Source: Reyranella soli
Lineage (GTDB): Bacteria; Pseudomonadota; Alphaproteobacteria; Reyranellales; Reyranellaceae
NCBI RefSeq assembly: GCF_007992495.1
Contig: NZ_BKAJ01000045.1
Span: forward strand, 1 to 64,000
Direction of reading: 5' to 3'
Length of the DNA: 64,000 nt
Part shown: positions 61,907 through 64,000 of the stretch, piece by piece
Layout of the letters: each line of letters starts with the position of its first letter
How positions within the stretch are numbered: position 1 is the first letter of the stretch
The notes under the pieces: model-generated
What the model saw: the letters and a program-made list of their open reading frames with translations, nothing else
Database searches by the model: none
What the model was told of the DNA's origin: nothing
Position numbers and translations under genes: made by a program

Positions 61907-63166
61907 CTACGGTCGTTCGCCCCTGATCAGCTTCGGCAGGTCGCCGACCAGGCCCATGGCGTGGCGAACGAAGAAGCGGCGCAAGGGCGGCACCCGATGG
62001 ACGGCGGCGAGGCCGATGTCGCGCGCCAGGCGGATCGGCTTGACGTCGTTGGAGAACAGCCGGTTCAGCAGGTCCGTCGCCGCCACCATGGCGAAGTTGT
62101 CGGCGCGCCGCCATTGCGCGTAGCGCTCCAGCGTGTCGCCGCCGCCGACATCGAGGCCGAGCCGCTTGCTGTCGACAAGGACCTCGACCAGGGCGGCGAT
62201 GTCGCGCACACCGAGATTGTAGCCTTGGCCGGCGATGGGATGGATGCCGTGCGCGGCGTCACCGACCAGGACCAGGCGCGTGTCGATGTAGCGCTCGGCG
62301 TGGACCAGCCCGAGCGGATGCCACCAGCGTGGGCCCACCGGCTCGACATGGCCGAGATAGTCGCCGAAACGGCGCGCGAGCTCGGCCTGGAAGCGCGGGG
62401 CGTCGAGCTCGAGCAGGCGCTTGGCCAGGTCAGCACGCTCGCTCCATACGATCGACGAGCGATGCTCGCCGTTCTCGCTGTCGCGCATCGGCAGGATGGC
62501 GAACGGGCCGCCGGGCAGGAACTTCTCCTGGGCGACGCCGCGATGCGGCCGCTCGTGGCGCGCCACCAGCACGATGGCGACCTGATCGTACGACCAGGCG
62601 CGGGCGCCGATGCCGGCATCCTCACGCATGGTGCCGAAGCGGCCCTCGGCCGAGGCCACCAGGCGCGTGGCGATGCGGCGGCCGCTCTTGAGGACGAGCT
62701 CGGCGCGGTTGGGATCGCGCCTGGTCTCGACCACTTCGTCGGGCGCTAGAAGCTCGACATGCGGGCAGGCTGCCAATCGGCGCAGCAGTGCCGCGCGCAG
62801 AAACCGGTTCTCGACGATCCAGCCCATCGGCGCCGCCGTGTCGTCTTCGGTGCCGGCTTCGCGATGGTCGAAGTGGAGGAACATCGGGCTCGGCCGGCCG
62901 TCGTGGCCCGCGTCGGAAATGCGGATGTCGAGGATGGGTTCGGCCTGGTCGGCCAGCTCCGGCCACACGCCCAGCGCCGCGAACAAGCGTTGGCTGGTAT
63001 AGGCGATGGCGGTGGTGCGGCCGTCGAAGCCCGCCTCGGTCAGCGACTTCAACGGGACGCGGTCGATGAGGACGGTATCGAGGCCCGTTTCACCCGCGGC
63101 GAGCGCCAAAAGGCTGCCGTTCAGGCCGGCGCCCACGACAGCGAGATCGAACCGGTCGCCTTGCAT
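61907..63166 (-). CDS. UbiH/UbiF/COQ6-family FAD hydroxylase
   Basis: 419 residues. FAD fold FDLAVVGAGLNGSLLALAAGETGLDTVLID, the DG-type motif DGRTTAIAYTSQRL, and GDAAHGIHPIAGQGYNLGVRDIAAL for flavin contact. Members hydroxylate the ubiquinone ring at C5, C6 or C1; this one cannot be placed on a specific carbon. In this family the GDAAH-x7-AGQG stretch is diagnostic. Confidence 0.9.
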   Translation of the reverse strand: MQGDRFDLAVVGAGLNGSLLALAAGETGLDTVLIDRVPLKSLTEAGFDGRTTAIAYTSQRLFAALGVWPELADQAEPILDIRISDAGHDGRPSPMFLHFDHREAGTEDDTAAPMGWIVENRFLRAALLRRLAACPHVELLAPDEVVETRRDPNRAELVLKSGRRIATRLVASAEGRFGTMREDAGIGARAWSYDQVAIVLVARHERPHRGVAQEKFLPGGPFAILPMRDSENGEHRSSIVWSERADLAKRLLELDAPRFQAELARRFGDYLGHVEPVGPRWWHPLGLVHAERYIDTRLVLVGDAAHGIHPIAGQGYNLGVRDIAALVEVLVDSKRLGLDVGGGDTLERYAQWRRADNFAMVAATDLLNRLFSNDVKPIRLARDIGLAAVHRVPPLRRFFVRHAMGLVGDLPKLIRGERP

Positions 63167-63181
63167 GCCCCATAAATGGCA

Positions 63182-63211
63182 GCGGCCCGGCTCGCGAGCA
63201 AGCCGGGCCGC
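63182..63211 (-). terminator. Hairpin between the torF-like porin gene and ubiH
   Basis: GCGGCCCGGCT (63182-63192) and AGCCGGGCCGC (63201-63211) form a perfect 11-bp stem over CGCGAGCA. On the minus strand it follows the porin stop by about 30 bases; the T-run is weak, so this may be Rho-assisted. Confidence 0.6.
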
Positions 63212-63241
63212 CAGACGCCCAAGACGACGGGGAGAGAGACC

Positions 63242-64000
63242 CTAGAACGTCTTGCTGATGGTAAAGACCGCCCGGGCGTCGCAGTTCATGGTGTTGCCGC
63301 AGTACGGGACATCGAGGTTGGTGTCGATATAGGCGATGGTGAGATCGACGCCGTAGACCGTGGCGGTGAAGCCGATCTGCCAGTCCCAGTAGTTGTTGTT
63401 GCCGATGCCGTAGTTGGTGAAGCGCTCCACATACTGATTGCCGATGGCGCCATAGAGCTTGAAGGCGAAGTTCTCATTGAAGGTGTAGGGAATCGGCACG
63501 GTGACCTGGCCCCATTTGTACCAGGCGTTGCCGGAGTTGCCGAAGAAGTTGGGGCTGTAGCGCACGGCGCCCTGGATCTGGGCGACGCCGAAGTCGTAGC
63601 CCAGCACCAGGCCGAACTCGTTGAAGTCGTAGAACAGGTCGGACGGCGCGCCGAGATAGTTGTAGCGGATGTAGCCCAGATCGCCGGTCAGCTTGCCTTC
63701 GAGCGCCTTCAGCCTGAGGCCGGCGATGAGATCGATCTCGGCGATCGTCGGGTTGGTGTTGCCGAAATAGACGTTGCTGCCCCAGGCGCCGACATAGGCG
63801 CTGAGCGGCACCTTCTCGCTGACCGCCGCGGTCTCGTAGGTAAAGGAGGGCTGGACCGCGACCTGGCGCTGGGTCTGCGAGATGCCGCGATACGAATAGT
63901 CGGTGGCGGCGGCGAAGGTCGCGGTGAAGCTGCCACCGAACGGCCCCTTCCAGACTTCTTTCTCGGGAGGCGCTTCAGTCGTCTGCGCCGGGGCTTGGCC
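63242..64000 (-). CDS. TorF-family putative outer-membrane porin (partial, N-terminus cut by window edge)
   Basis: At least 252 residues; the frame stays open to the right edge, so the signal peptide is outside the window. The visible part opens with a Pro/Ala/Glu-rich linker, then GGSFTATFAAATDYSYRGISQTQ, the hallmark start of the TorF (Gcw_chp) barrel, followed by alternating aromatic beta-strands and a C-terminal Phe (FTISKTF) as in outer-membrane barrels. Function in solute passage is inferred. No start can be chosen here. Confidence 0.82.
   Translation of the reverse strand, partial: GQAPAQTTEAPPEKEVWKGPFGGSFTATFAAATDYSYRGISQTQRQVAVQPSFTYETAAVSEKVPLSAYVGAWGSNVYFGNTNPTIAEIDLIAGLRLKALEGKLTGDLGYIRYNYLGAPSDLFYDFNEFGLVLGYDFGVAQIQGAVRYSPNFFGNSGNAWYKWGQVTVPIPYTFNENFAFKLYGAIGNQYVERFTNYGIGNNNYWDWQIGFTATVYGVDLTIAYIDTNLDVPYCGNTMNCDARAVFTISKTF

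Overview
The window is high-GC, densely packed chromosomal DNA from an alphaproteobacterium. The gene mix (DUF2585, Bug- and TRAP-type uptake, COG0523 GTPase beside a WD40 protein, TorF porin, UbiH, an ECF42-DGPF pair, GC-rich REP-like hairpins) fits a soil or freshwater organism. A Reyranella-like or other Rhodospirillales/Hyphomicrobiales host is my guess, not a demonstrated fact. I see no rRNA, tRNA, CRISPR array, integrase or transposase.

Layout. 1-1.9 kb: a DGPF/YCII protein and its ECF42 sigma factor behind a recognisable ECF promoter. 1.9-9.0 kb: housekeeping genes (DMT exporter, two SAM methyltransferases, TrmH-type RNA methylase, DUF2585, rlmN, argG). 9.1-13.6 kb: a tightly overlapping run with a non-canonical Lgt-like membrane protein, a radical SAM enzyme resembling archaeal tetraether synthase (Tes), a small membrane protein, a rhomboid protease and a PhoR-like kinase. 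13.7-19.8 kb: a divergent hybrid kinase and LuxR-type regulator, then a row of secreted or envelope genes (GPWGHCR-repeat protein, Spy-like protein, DUF3300, DUF2950). 20-27 kb: substrate-binding proteins, an aromatic-ring FAD hydroxylase and a complete TRAP transporter, ending in a REPIN-like pair of hairpins.

27.4-46.8 kb is a metal and arsenic block. One ars operon (arsR, FAD oxidoreductase with a Cys-rich tail, three MFS genes) reads leftward from 32.9 kb. A CusBA-type RND efflux set with a Cys-rich peptide and an ArsR/SmtB repressor reads rightward. A second ars set (arsR-arsC fusion, GAPDH, arsJ, ACR3) reads leftward from 44.5 kb. Four copies of one 19-bp motif precede arsR1, the flavoprotein, ACR3 and the arsRC fusion, so the two ars loci look like a single regulon. 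A secreted c-type-haem protein and a haloperoxidase-like protein that lacks the expected catalytic His follow.

46.8-53 kb: an 0.8-kb geneless stretch ending in a PHO box, then pstS-pstC-pstA-pstB-phoU-phoB. The only phoR candidate lies about 35 kb away in the Tes/Lgt run. 53-64 kb: AmpG, adenosine kinase, DsrE-like and MoeB, Bcr/CflA, WD40 and COG0523 GTPase, MFS, GNAT, UbiH, and a TorF porin cut by the right edge.

The strongest candidates for something undescribed are the Lgt-like/Tes-like lipid cassette at 9.1-12.2 kb and the two-locus arsenic regulon with its fused ArsR-ArsC.
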